64,000 nt of DNA from Acidithiobacillus concretivorus (GCF_018853445.1 NZ_JABELD010000015.1:21514-85513); one strand, 5' to 3'. Shown: positions 1 through 8,718, counted from the stretch's first letter. Numbers and translations: made by a program. The notes: generated by a model from the sequence alone, not told the origin.

Positions 1-363
1 CATCTGCTCAACGTGCTCAGGCGTATCTACCGCACAGAGACCCGCGAATACATTGAGGTTATCCTGCCCAAAATGAACGCCATTGTAATCAAAACCCTGA
101 GCGCGATGATCGCCAGAATGCCGCCCGAGCATCCGGTATTCCTTGGAAACCCGAATAGCCTGCTTCACGCCGGGCAAGGCTTCCATGTCTTCCACCCGCA
201 ACTGCTTGGTATTACCGATCAGATAAATTTCGCTGAGTAACTGCTCGCTGCCCTGTTCCTGATGAATCCGGTACTGGATATCAGACATGGCCTTGAGACG
301 GGTCAGCAACTGTTGAAAAACGGGCGACTGCTCCGCGAGATCTGCTTCTAAAATCAGGATCAT
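1..363 (-). CDS. aroF: DAHP synthase (3-deoxy-7-phosphoheptulonate synthase), N-terminal part; cut by window start
   Basis: The reading frame starts at the ATG at 363 and stays open for 121 codons to the window edge, so only the N-terminus is seen. Residues 1 to about 75 resemble the ferredoxin-like regulatory domain of the Thermotoga/Bacillus type of DAHP synthase (MILILEADL..., later EALPGVKQAI and SKEYRML). The stretch NLNVFAGLCAVDTPEHVEQ matches the first strand of the catalytic barrel (usually AGPCAVE). The enzyme condenses phosphoenolpyruvate with erythrose 4-phosphate, the first step of the shikimate pathway. The G-L-C variant in place of G-P-C is slightly unusual. The symbol follows the usual name for this family type. 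Confidence 0.82.
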   Translation of the reverse strand, partial: MILILEADLAEQSPVFQQLLTRLKAMSDIQYRIHQEQGSEQLLSEIYLIGNTKQLRVEDMEALPGVKQAIRVSKEYRMLGRHSGDHRAQGFDYNGVHFGQDNLNVFAGLCAVDTPEHVEQM

Positions 364-498
364 GCTCTAAGTCCTCTTGCGCTGTCTGAATGCTGTTAGA
401 AACCTAAAATGCCGGGCTCGGGACGGATTAGCCGGACCAAAGGATAACATGATCCGGCGATAATCCTCCATAACAGCGCCGGATCAGCATGTCTGGCC

Positions 499-1872
499 TT
501 ACAACATATCCTGCGGCTGCACCTGCGCGTCGAATTCTTCTCCCGAGAGAAAACCCAACTGAATCACCGCATCGCGGAGCGTACAATGGTTGCAGTGGGC
601 GTGCTGGGCCACGACCGCCGCTCGCTCATAACCCATCACGGGGGTCAGGGAAGTCACCAGCATCAGGGATTTTTCCATGTTTTCCTGCAAGCGTTCAGTA
701 ACTGGCTCCAGACCATGCAGACAATGCTCGGCAAAAGACTGGGCCGCATCCCCCAGCAGCTCGATGGATTGCAAGATATTGTAGGCAATCAGCGGCTTGT
801 AAACATTCAGCTCAAAATTTCCCTGGGATGCGGCGAAGGCAATGGCCGCATCATTTCCATAAACCTGCACGCAAACCATGGTCAGCGCCTCAGCCTGAGT
901 GGGGTTCACCTTGCCGGGCATAATGGAAGATCCCGGTTCATTTTCAGGAATCTGCAATTCGCCCAGGCCCGCCCGGGGACCAGATGCCATCCAGCGAATA
1001 TCGTTGGCTATTTTCAGCAAGGACATGGCAACCATGCGAAGACTGCTGCTCAGTTGCTGAAGCGCTTCATGACCCGCCAGTGCTGCGAAAAAATTGGCTG
1101 CCGGATGAAAAGGCAAGCCCAGTTCAGCATGCAAGTACGCACAAGCCTGTTTGGCAAAATCAGGATGGCAGTTCAGGCCCGTGCCCACAGCCGTAGCCCC
1201 CAAAGCCAGTCCATACAACCCGGGCAAAGCCTGCTCAACGGCTTGAATCCCGATTTGCAGCTGAGCCTGATACCCGGAAAACTCCTGACCCAGAGTCAGC
1301 GGCACAGCATCCATCAGATGCGTGCGCCCGACTTTGATCAGTGATGCAAATTGCTGGCTTTTAGCCGCCAGCAAGTTTTCCAGATGAATTAGCGCGGGCA
1401 GCAGATTTTGGTGCACAGCCAATGCAGCGGCAATATGCATGGCAGCCGGAAAAGTATCATTGGAAGACTGACCAAGATTCACATGGTCATTGGGATGTAC
1501 GGGGTTTTTCGTGCCCCGGACCTGGCCAGCCAGTTCGTTGGCGCGATTGGCAATCACTTCATTCACATTCATATTGCTTTGGGTGCCGCTACCCGTCTGC
1601 CAGACCCGCAGTGGAAACTGTGCATCCCAGCGTCCATCAATAATTTCGCTGGCGGCAACCTGAATGTAATCGGCGTTATCCTTGCCCAAAAGACCCAATT
1701 CATGGTTGACCTGAGCGGCGGCACGTTTGATTCTGACCAGCGCATAAATAACGGCCATGGGCATCCGCTCGCTGCCAATGGCAAAGTAACTCAGGGAGCG
1801 TTGGGTTTGCGCCCCCCACAGCGCGGTATCTTCCACATCCACCAGACCCATGCTGTCTTTTTCCTGACGCAT
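499..1872 (-). CDS. fumC: Class II fumarate hydratase
   Basis: This gene encodes a fumarase C of about 457 residues that interconverts fumarate and L-malate in the TCA cycle and needs no iron-sulfur cluster. The family signature GSSIMPGKVNPTQAE is complete, as are the substrate-site motifs GSGTQSNMNVNEV and GRTHLMDAVPLTLGQE, and the length matches E. coli FumC. The frame could start at a TTG at 1878, but the ATG at 1872 gives the conserved MRQEKDSMG start and lies two bases after the TGA of the upstream oligopeptidase gene. The two are therefore probably one transcript with coupled translation. No clear terminator was seen after the stop. Confidence 0.96.
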   Translation of the reverse strand: MRQEKDSMGLVDVEDTALWGAQTQRSLSYFAIGSERMPMAVIYALVRIKRAAAQVNHELGLLGKDNADYIQVAASEIIDGRWDAQFPLRVWQTGSGTQSNMNVNEVIANRANELAGQVRGTKNPVHPNDHVNLGQSSNDTFPAAMHIAAALAVHQNLLPALIHLENLLAAKSQQFASLIKVGRTHLMDAVPLTLGQEFSGYQAQLQIGIQAVEQALPGLYGLALGATAVGTGLNCHPDFAKQACAYLHAELGLPFHPAANFFAALAGHEALQQLSSSLRMVAMSLLKIANDIRWMASGPRAGLGELQIPENEPGSSIMPGKVNPTQAEALTMVCVQVYGNDAAIAFAASQGNFELNVYKPLIAYNILQSIELLGDAAQSFAEHCLHGLEPVTERLQENMEKSLMLVTSLTPVMGYERAAVVAQHAHCNHCTLRDAVIQLGFLSGEEFDAQVQPQDML

Positions 1873-1874
1873 GC

Positions 1875-3671
1875 TCAACGGACTCCGGCCAGGGCTTCTG
1901 CCTCATCCACCATACTGGCGAGATAATCCAGGGCTTTTAACCACAAATCCGGATCTTCCAGATTAACACCGGTCTCTGCTACCACCTCGGCTGGGGCTTT
2001 ACTGCCCCCAAGCTTCAGCATGGCAATGTATCCTGGCACAAAGCCCTGGGGATTTTCCCGATAACGCTGAATTAAAGCCAAAGTCAGCAATTCACCAAAA
2101 GCATAAGCGTACACGTAGCCGGGAGAGCCAATAAAATGCGGGATATAACTCCACCACCAGCGGTATCCGGGACTGAACTGGATACTGTCGGCAAACTGCT
2201 CAGTCTGGGTTTGCATCCACAGCTCGGCGAGCCTTTCCTTGCTGAGTTCGCCCTCGCGACGACGGGCATTGTGCATGACCACCTCAAAGCGATGCATGGC
2301 CATCTGCCGGAATACTGTGGCAAAGGTGTCCTCAATTTTACCGCAGAGCAAGGTCAGACGTTGCTGCGGGTCCTGCTCCTCGCGCATCAGCCGTTCAAAA
2401 GTCAGCATTTCCCCGAACACCGAGGCTGTTTCCGCTGTAGTCAGCGGCGTATCGGCATTCAGGTAGCCTTGCTCACGCGCCAGATACTGATGGATGCCGT
2501 GCCCCAGTTCGTGGGCCACAGTCATCACGTCGCGCACCGTACCGGTATAGTTGACCATCAGGTAAGGATGTACGTCGGGAGTCACCGGATGAGCAAAAGC
2601 CCCACCCCGTTTGCCTGGTGCCAGAGCCGCATCAATCCAGTGTTCGTCAAAAAAACGTTGACCGATGGCACCCAGCTCCGGCGAAAAATCGTGGACCGCC
2701 GCCAGCACAATACGCTGACATTCCGCCCAGTCGTAACGCCGTGCCGAGCTGGAGATGGGCGCATAGCGGTCATAGTCCATCAGCGGCGCCACCCGCAGCA
2801 GTTTCGCCTTGAGTCGATAATAGCGGGCCACCAGAGCGTAGCGAGACACCACGGCCGCCTCCAGGGCCTCAACCATGCTGTCGGAAATTTCGTTACTCAG
2901 ATTGCGCTCACTGAGCCAATGGGGATATGAACGCAGCCGGTCGTCCAGGGCCTTATCGGCCAGAATGGCATTAAAACAGGTCGTCAAAGTGTGCAGGCGG
3001 CTTTCCAGCCCCTTACTCAGGGACTCTGCCGCATCATGACGTAGTGTCCTGTCGGGATTAGACAGCAGGGTCAGCACTTCCTGCTCGGTCATTGCCTTGC
3101 CGCGCAGATTAAAGCGCATCTCTGTCAGCGTTTCGTCAAAGAGGCGTTCCCAGAGTGCCCGACCAGTTACCCGCTTTTCCGAAAGAATCTGTTCTTCGCT
3201 CTCACTCCGCAGGTGACTGCGATATTGCCGCCAGTTGCGGAGCAGATGCGCCCAGTGGGCGAGCGCAGGATCCTGAAGTAACTGTTCGGCGCGATTTTCA
3301 TCCACCGCATTCCAGGCAATATCAAAAAATATCAACTGATTGCTGACTTGAGTCGCGGCTTCTTCATAAGCTTGCAGCGCCGCCCCATACGCGGGCTGAT
3401 CGGCATGGGTGACATAACTCAGATACCGGAAAGTCCCTACCCGACCCAAGCGTTGACGAATGGCCTCCAGGCTGTGCATGGCTGTGGCCAGGGCACCGGC
3501 ATCCAGATCGCCCAAACCCGGTCGATACTGCCGGGCAAAATCCTCTGCTGCGCTGCTGGCCCAAAGCATATCGGCTTCCAGGCGCGGATCATCAGAGCCC
3601 GTATAAAGATCCTGCAAACGCCAGTGAATGCTTTCAGCGCCGGTTGTTGTCGATTGCACTGCTTTTACCAT
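1875..3671 (-). CDS. pepF: M3 family oligoendopeptidase (PepF-like)
   Basis: This is a 598-residue cytoplasmic zinc metallopeptidase of the M3 (thimet/oligopeptidase F) family, which trims short peptides. The catalytic motif HELGH sits in VAHELGHGIHQYL, followed about 25 residues later by the third zinc ligand in TAETASVFGEML. The C-terminal GYRWWWSYIPHF and YVYAYAFGELL are typical of this family. The ATG at 3671 is preceded by a good GGGAG site. The stop codon lies two bases before fumC, so the genes look co-transcribed; this pairing has no obvious metabolic logic. PepF is the nearest named family member; orthology was not tested. Confidence 0.9.
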   Translation of the reverse strand: MVKAVQSTTTGAESIHWRLQDLYTGSDDPRLEADMLWASSAAEDFARQYRPGLGDLDAGALATAMHSLEAIRQRLGRVGTFRYLSYVTHADQPAYGAALQAYEEAATQVSNQLIFFDIAWNAVDENRAEQLLQDPALAHWAHLLRNWRQYRSHLRSESEEQILSEKRVTGRALWERLFDETLTEMRFNLRGKAMTEQEVLTLLSNPDRTLRHDAAESLSKGLESRLHTLTTCFNAILADKALDDRLRSYPHWLSERNLSNEISDSMVEALEAAVVSRYALVARYYRLKAKLLRVAPLMDYDRYAPISSSARRYDWAECQRIVLAAVHDFSPELGAIGQRFFDEHWIDAALAPGKRGGAFAHPVTPDVHPYLMVNYTGTVRDVMTVAHELGHGIHQYLAREQGYLNADTPLTTAETASVFGEMLTFERLMREEQDPQQRLTLLCGKIEDTFATVFRQMAMHRFEVVMHNARRREGELSKERLAELWMQTQTEQFADSIQFSPGYRWWWSYIPHFIGSPGYVYAYAFGELLTLALIQRYRENPQGFVPGYIAMLKLGGSKAPAEVVAETGVNLEDPDLWLKALDYLASMVDEAEALAGVR

Positions 3672-3703
3672 GAATTTTCTCCCAAATGCCCCTCAGGGCA
3701 GTA

Positions 3704-4147
3704 TCAAGCCGGATCTGGCAACGCCAGTCCGCGCCGCACACAAGCCAGCAGGGTGCCCATATCCGGAGGCACCCCCGCCCTTTGTGCCTGCCACATCATC
3801 TCGCCCATACAGTCGACAAAAAGATGTTCGGCATCATGTTCACCCCGTTTTTCGCAGGCGGTCGCGTAAAGATTGACGATACCCTGTGGCTGATTCATTG
3901 CCAACATTTCCGCCAACCCCACATGCAGAGACATATGCAGAAAGGGATTGCTTTGCCCCTGTTCCGGGGAAAAATCCTGGTGCAATCCGCGTTCGGCATC
4001 TTCCAGCAAGGCCTGATACTCGGGGTGATCCAGAATGACGGCCACAATCCTGGTCTGCACGCCTTCGAGGGGCCGCCCCTCGCGAAAAGCCTGCCAACTG
4101 TCCAGAAAGATCTGCCGATATGTTTCTCGTTTACTGCCATAAAGCAT
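3704..4147 (-). CDS. DUF1841 family protein
   Basis: This gene encodes a 147-residue soluble protein of unknown function. It starts MLYGSKRETYRQIFLDSW and continues with GRPLEGVQTRIVAVILDHPEYQALL, matching the DUF1841 family pattern, which has the same N-terminal residues and a conserved 'HPEYH' region. The frame extends 14 codons further upstream, but the ATG at 4147 matches the family start. Two conserved helical segments follow (PFLHMSLHVGLAEML and HDAEHLFVDCMGEMMWQA). It sits upstream of the pepF-fumC pair on the same strand with a 32-base gap, so it may head that operon. No function can be assigned from the sequence. Confidence 0.8.
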   Translation of the reverse strand: MLYGSKRETYRQIFLDSWQAFREGRPLEGVQTRIVAVILDHPEYQALLEDAERGLHQDFSPEQGQSNPFLHMSLHVGLAEMLAMNQPQGIVNLYATACEKRGEHDAEHLFVDCMGEMMWQAQRAGVPPDMGTLLACVRRGLALPDPA

Positions 4148-4239
4148 AATAATTAGCCTGCAAAAGCCTCGTTGACGATGATAGGGCACACTGACATGGG
4201 TAGGAAAGGGACGCTTTTTGTGGTAAATAAGGCAAGTCT

Positions 4240-4259
4240 TAACAAAGCTTGCTTTGTTA
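4240..4259. promoter_or_regulatory. Perfect inverted repeat, candidate operator
   Basis: The 20 bases read TAACAAAGC-TT-GCTTTGTTA, two perfect 9-base arms around a TT spacer. The repeat lies about 50 bases upstream of the 567-residue repeat protein gene and between it and the divergent DUF1841 gene. It has no T-run, so it does not look like a terminator; a dimeric repressor or activator site is the simplest reading. Which gene it serves is unknown. Confidence 0.55.
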
Positions 4260-4308
4260 TATTAAAAGCACTTATCGCAGCATTATTTCAGCGGGAGATT
4301 AGCGCATC

Positions 4309-6012
4309 ATGGCCAACGCGAATACAGTACCAGCAGCAGTAGTAAGTCTCAACGAACGCCAGTGGGAAGGGCTCGGAAAAGTCGGCGACGCCGCCCTGCA
4401 GGTGCAAAACATGCTGCAGATGCTGCGCGACGTCCTGAATGAGCTCCCTCAGGCCATCGACACAGACAAGTTGATGGAAACCATGCAGCCCTATATGGAG
4501 AAACTGCAGGGCATTTCCGAATCCCTACAGTCTTTCGTCAAGGGCAACTCAGATGAAGAGCCGCTGGATCGCCTGCGCGCGCTCATCAATGACGCCCAGC
4601 AAGCCGAACTGGACAAAACGCTCAAAGAAGTCCTGCAACTCCTCGGTAATCTACAACGCTCCGGATTTTTCAGCTCCATCGCAGCACTCAGCGCCGAGTT
4701 GAAGTGCCCCATCATCGGTGAGAATCCCGAAGAAATGGTCCAGAAAATCCATAGCAGCACGGCCACCATCCAGTACTGGGTAGAAAGTGCCAAGCAGGGT
4801 GTAGGTGTTGTTGGCAACATGGTTGGTCAATTGGACTTGCCCGACCGCCTTGATGAAATTCAGGAAATGGCCGACCAGTGGATCCAGATGGCCAAGCGCG
4901 CCCAGCGCCTGATTCAGGGTGATGCTCCCGATCTGCAGACCCGTCTGAGCGGTATGCTCGACATGGCCGAAATTTTGGGCGGGCAGATGAATATTGCCAT
5001 TGGCACCCTGCGCGATACCATGCCTGAAGTTCTGGAAAGCGCCAATATGGGTAATGCGCTGGCCAGCATTGGTTCGGGCGGCAACCGCTGGATGCAGGTG
5101 GCCATGCGCGTTAAGCATCTGACCCAGGGTGACGGCTCAGTGGACATGGTCAGTCGGGTTGAGGGCTTGCTGGATCAGGTGGAACATCTGGCCGGTTATG
5201 CGGCCAGTGCCGGATTTTTTGTGCAAGCAGGGAAAGATGGTATTGGCGCCGTTAAGGGCATCATTTCTGACCTCGACCTTCCGGACAAGCTCGATGATAT
5301 TGCCGAAGAGGCCGAAAAATGGCTGAAAATTGCCATGCGCGCCAAAGACCTGGCCCAGGGTGATGCTGACAGCCTTGCCGATCGCGTAGGCTCCCTGCTC
5401 AAAGTGGCCGAAACGGTAGGTGGTTCCCTGCAGTCTGCCGCTAAGGCTTTGGAAGCCAAAGGCATCCTTCTGGAAGAAATCATCACGCCGCGCGGCGATC
5501 TAAACATTGCCTTCGGTACCGGTGCGGATTTTATTGCCGAATTGTGGCATGACGGCACCATCCAGCACATTGGCAGCTCCATCAGCCAGGGTGCCCTGAT
5601 CTGGATGGAAATTGCCCAGATTGGTTCCAAAGCGCTTAAGGGTGATGCAGAAAGTATCAATCATCGCATTAAGGGTATTGTTCAGGGCCTTCATGATGCC
5701 CATCTGATTGACATGCTACCTGAAGTATTTGCCCTGGTCGGCAACCTGCAGAAGGCCGGTCTGGTTGGCAAAATCAACATGGTCATGAGCAAAGTTGTGC
5801 CCATGATTCCTTCCGATGCGGTATTTGCCGGTGGCGTTGACAAGGCTGTAAAGGCGCTGGAACTGACCAAAACCGAAATGCAAAATGAAGCCAACAAGGG
5901 TGGCGGTATTTTTGGCCTGATGAAAATCGTCTTCGCCAAAGACACCCAGTACCTGCTCAAATTCTTCATTCGTTTTGCGACGATTTTCATGAAGTCGCTG
6001 AAAGCCAGTTAA
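4309..6012 (+). CDS. Large internally repeated helical protein of unknown function
   Basis: This gene encodes 567 residues with no signal peptide or clear membrane span except a weakly hydrophobic C-terminus (LLKFFIRFATIF). The sequence is repetitive. Tryptophans at about 191, 261, 338 and 432 each begin a unit of the form W-(I/M/L)-x-(M/V/I/E)-A-x-R-(A/V)-x-x-L-x-(Q/K)-G-D, followed by a helical leucine-rich stretch. The sequences LDLPDRLDEI (about 176) and LDLPDKLDDI (about 322) precede the first and third units, implying segmental duplication. LLGNLQRSGFF and LVGNLQKAGLV near the two ends resemble DUF1641-type helices, but that link is weak. A GGGAG site precedes the ATG and a strong terminator follows, so it is monocistronic. 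Confidence 0.85.
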   Translation: MANANTVPAAVVSLNERQWEGLGKVGDAALQVQNMLQMLRDVLNELPQAIDTDKLMETMQPYMEKLQGISESLQSFVKGNSDEEPLDRLRALINDAQQAELDKTLKEVLQLLGNLQRSGFFSSIAALSAELKCPIIGENPEEMVQKIHSSTATIQYWVESAKQGVGVVGNMVGQLDLPDRLDEIQEMADQWIQMAKRAQRLIQGDAPDLQTRLSGMLDMAEILGGQMNIAIGTLRDTMPEVLESANMGNALASIGSGGNRWMQVAMRVKHLTQGDGSVDMVSRVEGLLDQVEHLAGYAASAGFFVQAGKDGIGAVKGIISDLDLPDKLDDIAEEAEKWLKIAMRAKDLAQGDADSLADRVGSLLKVAETVGGSLQSAAKALEAKGILLEEIITPRGDLNIAFGTGADFIAELWHDGTIQHIGSSISQGALIWMEIAQIGSKALKGDAESINHRIKGIVQGLHDAHLIDMLPEVFALVGNLQKAGLVGKINMVMSKVVPMIPSDAVFAGGVDKAVKALELTKTEMQNEANKGGGIFGLMKIVFAKDTQYLLKFFIRFATIFMKSLKAS

Positions 6013-6036
6013 GTTTTTCATTATTCCGGCTTCATT

Positions 6037-6070
6037 AAAGCCCCGGTCTGCCAACAGACCGGGGCTTTTT
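6037..6070 (+). terminator. Rho-independent terminator after the repeat protein gene
   Basis: A perfect stem (AAAGCCCCGGTCTG paired with CAGACCGGGGCTTT) with a short CCAA loop is followed by a T-run. It lies 24 bases after the stop at 6012. The arms are A- and T-flanked on both sides, so it could also serve the convergent hydrolase gene. Confidence 0.9.
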
Positions 6071-6075
6071 AATGG

Positions 6076-6978
6076 TTATGGTTGGACGCGCTGATCATGT
6101 CCCTCCTTGATGAAAGCCACCACATCGTCCAGCACCGGAGCCATCCAGCGTAATGGCTTGGCAAAAGCGCCAATCAAGGCTTCGTGATTTACACCGCGAT
6201 ACATTTTCAACTCGACACTGACCCCCGTCTTTTTCAGCATGGTCGCCAATACTTCCGTATTCACTTTCGGATTCACCAGATTGTCATGCACTGCAGCCCC
6301 TAAAAAAGTTCGGGGAATATCCGCATTATTGGCAAAATCAATCGGCATACTATTGGGGGGATAATCCGGGTAGAAAAATATGGGGCGGACCGGTTTATAA
6401 GTGATTGGATAAAAATTGTAGGGTCCTGCCAATCCTATCCAGCCGCTAAAAATATCCGGCTTGAGTCCTACTGTTTGCAGCCAGCGCGGATCCATCACCA
6501 ACATGGCGGCATTATAGGCCCCTGCACTATGGCCCATGATATAAAAATTCTGGGTATTGCCACCAAAAGCGGCGATGTGCTGATAAGTCCAGGCTACAGC
6601 ACGTGCATTATCTCTTAAAAAAGCAGGATAACGTACCTGTGGATAAATGCGATAATTGGGTATGACCACCACCAAACCACGGGCGGCCAGAGCTTCTCCT
6701 ACAAACTTGTATTCTTGCCGGTTGCCGCTATCCCATGCCCCGCCGTAAATAAACAGCACCACGGGATAGCCTCCTGCCGGTTCAGGATAACCATCCTTGG
6801 GAACGGGTTGATAGACATCCAGATGCCCGCGTGCCTGATGCTGATAACAAATACCCTGAGTAACCTTATAGGTATTTGTTGGGGTAAGACGATTGATAAT
6901 TTGCAGCGGAGAACAGGCAGAAAGAACGCCCGTCATCCCGGCAATAAATAATTTGCTCATTCTCACAGCTAAGGACAT
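6076..6978 (-). CDS. Alpha/beta hydrolase (esterase, BD-FAE-like), probable lipoprotein
   Basis: This is a 300-residue alpha/beta-hydrolase. The oxyanion-hole strand VVLFIYGGAWDSG and the nucleophile elbow GHSAGAY (Ser at about 151) are clear, and the probable catalytic His lies in GVNHEAL near the C-terminus. The layout matches carboxylesterases of the arylformamidase/feruloyl-esterase group. The N-terminus MSKLFIAGMTGVLSAC has a lipobox-like LSAC, so the protein is probably exported and lipid-anchored; the start could then be the ATG at 6960 instead of 6978. The substrate is unknown. It is convergent with the repeat protein gene and in the same orientation as the haemoglobin gene behind it. 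Confidence 0.85.
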   Translation of the reverse strand: MSLAVRMSKLFIAGMTGVLSACSPLQIINRLTPTNTYKVTQGICYQHQARGHLDVYQPVPKDGYPEPAGGYPVVLFIYGGAWDSGNRQEYKFVGEALAARGLVVVIPNYRIYPQVRYPAFLRDNARAVAWTYQHIAAFGGNTQNFYIMGHSAGAYNAAMLVMDPRWLQTVGLKPDIFSGWIGLAGPYNFYPITYKPVRPIFFYPDYPPNSMPIDFANNADIPRTFLGAAVHDNLVNPKVNTEVLATMLKKTGVSVELKMYRGVNHEALIGAFAKPLRWMAPVLDDVVAFIKEGHDQRVQP

Positions 6979-7061
6979 GATTGGTCATCCACAGATAACA
7001 CCGACAATTTAAAAGTAAACCCAGTCTTCAGGACCTGATTGAATAACCAATCTCTCGTGTA

Positions 7062-7556
7062 TTAACCCAACGGACCATTGGCCGTAACGATTTGTGGTTC
7101 CATGGCTGCCAGTTGCGCCAAAAGATAGTTCTGCGCAGGTTTGGCAATATCACGCTGATCCATCGCCTTGATCATATCCTGTGCCAAATAATTGAATGCT
7201 GCTGTGGTAACGTGCAAGCCCTTGTGTACTGCAGTCATGGTCGGGCCAGTGTAGGTACAGGGTCCACCAACCACTTCGCAAACCTGTTGCGTCAGATTAT
7301 ATTTCAGGGCCTTGATGTTGGTATGGGCAAAATAATAATTAATATGGGGATCTGCCGCCACATAACCAACAAACGTATTAATGAGCGCTTTAACCCCGGA
7401 CTTGCCACCAAAAGCATCAATATGATTTTGAATCGGCATTTTGATATCTGCCCGCTGCACCGATGCAGCACTCGGAGCGGCCTCCGCCAAAGGAGCCACG
7501 AGGCTCACAGCCAATCCTGCCATTAACACCGCAATTCCTGATCTAAAATATTTCAT
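7062..7556 (-). CDS. Exported truncated haemoglobin (group 1-like)
   Basis: This gene encodes 164 residues with a clear Sec signal peptide (MKYFRSGIAVLMAGLAVSL, cleavage likely after AEA). The rest matches bacterial truncated haemoglobins: a glycine-rich FGGKSGVKALI start, HINYYFAHTNIKALKYNLTQ, the family stretch EVVGGPCTYTG, and the proximal haem His in AVHKGLHV (about residue 111). Such proteins bind O2 or NO. Export to the periplasm is less common for this family. An AAGGAG site precedes the ATG. The gene is divergent from a small membrane protein gene 188 bases away. The physiological ligand cannot be told from sequence. Confidence 0.88.
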   Translation of the reverse strand: MKYFRSGIAVLMAGLAVSLVAPLAEAAPSAASVQRADIKMPIQNHIDAFGGKSGVKALINTFVGYVAADPHINYYFAHTNIKALKYNLTQQVCEVVGGPCTYTGPTMTAVHKGLHVTTAAFNYLAQDMIKAMDQRDIAKPAQNYLLAQLAAMEPQIVTANGPLG

Positions 7557-7744
7557 TAAATTCTCCTTAACACCGTTTTCAGCTTCAACAGGGAGGCAAC
7601 AGCCTCGACATATAATGAATACGTATTTTTTGCGCAGACGGATGCAGCAGAATTTTTTGCATCCAGGTCAGCATATTCCACGTAATCATTGCCATGACAG
7701 AAATATGACTATCTGGCCTGAAAAAATCACTAGAACAGGGAGCA

Positions 7745-8119
7745 TTGGTGAAGAAGATAATTTTGAGTTTTGTATTCATATGGTTTTTTATCGGTAGCCT
7801 GGCACATTTTATCTTTACAGGCGGCGAAGCAAAAATAATTCCGGACTACATCCCCTGGCATATGGCCGACGTTTATGTGAGCGGTTTTCTTGAAATGCTC
7901 GGGGCCTTGGGGTTGCTATCAAAAAAGACCAGACCCTATGCCGGGTTTGGTCTTTTTTGTTTAACCATTGCCGTGACACCGGCCAATGTTTATATGGCAA
8001 TGCATGCATCAAAATATCCAGATATAGCTCCCTGGATACTCAATACCCGGCTCGTTTTTCAACTCATTTTTTTGTGGCTGATCAGCTGGTCCAGCGAAAT
8101 AAGATGGCGTCTTCACTAG
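7745..8119 (+). CDS. Small integral membrane protein, DoxX-like
   Basis: This gene encodes 124 residues with four predicted membrane spans: residues about 5-24, 46-62, 66-85 and 103-118. The pattern LEMLGALGLL...TRPYAGFGLFCLTIAVTPANVYMAMH is that of small DoxX/DUF-type four-helix membrane proteins. No ATG is available: start candidates are TTG at 7745 and GTG at 7748, behind an AGGGAG site. The gene is divergent from the exported haemoglobin gene, which suggests but does not prove a shared respiratory or stress role. A redox or quinone link is known only for some family members. Confidence 0.72.
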   Translation: MVKKIILSFVFIWFFIGSLAHFIFTGGEAKIIPDYIPWHMADVYVSGFLEMLGALGLLSKKTRPYAGFGLFCLTIAVTPANVYMAMHASKYPDIAPWILNTRLVFQLIFLWLISWSSEIRWRLH

Positions 8120-8151
8120 CAGGGTGAGCAGGTAGCCATCCTGAAATATCC

Positions 8152-8718
8152 TTAACCGTGCTGCTGCCACCACTCCCGCGCCTTTTCAGCCGCAGCTTTT
8201 GCCGCAGCAGGATCAGTCAGCCATGCCTTGGCAAGATCAATCAGCTGATTATTATCCTCCGCCCAAACGGCTCCGCCTGCGGCCAGCAATCCTTGACGTA
8301 ACGCATTATCCGGCGTTTTTGGACCCAGAATCAGCGGGCAGCCATCGGCAATGGGTTGGGCAAGGTCGACAGCTCCACCCATCAGCGTACCTCCCGGCAC
8401 ACAAAAATCGGCGCAGGGATAAAAGGCATCGCGAACATCGACTGTTTCCACAAAATATACCCGCGTCTTCAGCGGTACATAACTGGTAAACAGACGGCTG
8501 TGGCGAATAGTCTGGAGATGATACTTGATCGCGTCGCGGTATACCGGTTCATAACGCTCTTCACGATCTGGGGCAAGAATCATGATGCCCATTTTCACCC
8601 GCATCAGGGACAGAAAAATTCCGTAGGCTTCGGCGTCCTCGCCTTCGTGCAAGTTGGGAAAGTACACCACACAGCGTCCCCGATCCCGATATTCCTTAAA
8701 GCGTTCGCACCATTCCAT
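8152..8718 (-). CDS. Orphan C-terminal domain of a KDO-transferase-like glycosyltransferase
   Basis: This gene encodes 188 residues that match only the C-terminal, nucleotide-sugar-binding Rossmann domain of WaaA/KdtA. PNLHEGEDAEAYGIFL corresponds to the 'STHEGEE' strand, and DFCVPGGTLMGGAVDLAQPI with PLILGPKTPDN to the 'VGGSL...GGHNPLEA...GPH' region. The N-terminal acceptor domain and membrane anchor are absent, and the usual G-H-N before PLEA is replaced by A-V-D-L-A-Q. The ATG at 8718 has an AAGGAG site; an overlapping GTG at 8727 sits on that site and is less likely. It could be a degenerate waaA copy or a specialised single-domain protein. Confidence 0.7.
   Translation of the reverse strand: MEWCERFKEYRDRGRCVVYFPNLHEGEDAEAYGIFLSLMRVKMGIMILAPDREERYEPVYRDAIKYHLQTIRHSRLFTSYVPLKTRVYFVETVDVRDAFYPCADFCVPGGTLMGGAVDLAQPIADGCPLILGPKTPDNALRQGLLAAGGAVWAEDNNQLIDLAKAWLTDPAAAKAAAEKAREWWQQHG

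Noticed and set aside
2136..2930. 264-residue plus-strand frame
   Set aside because: It is antisense to the M3 oligopeptidase gene and has no recognisable motif or ribosome site.
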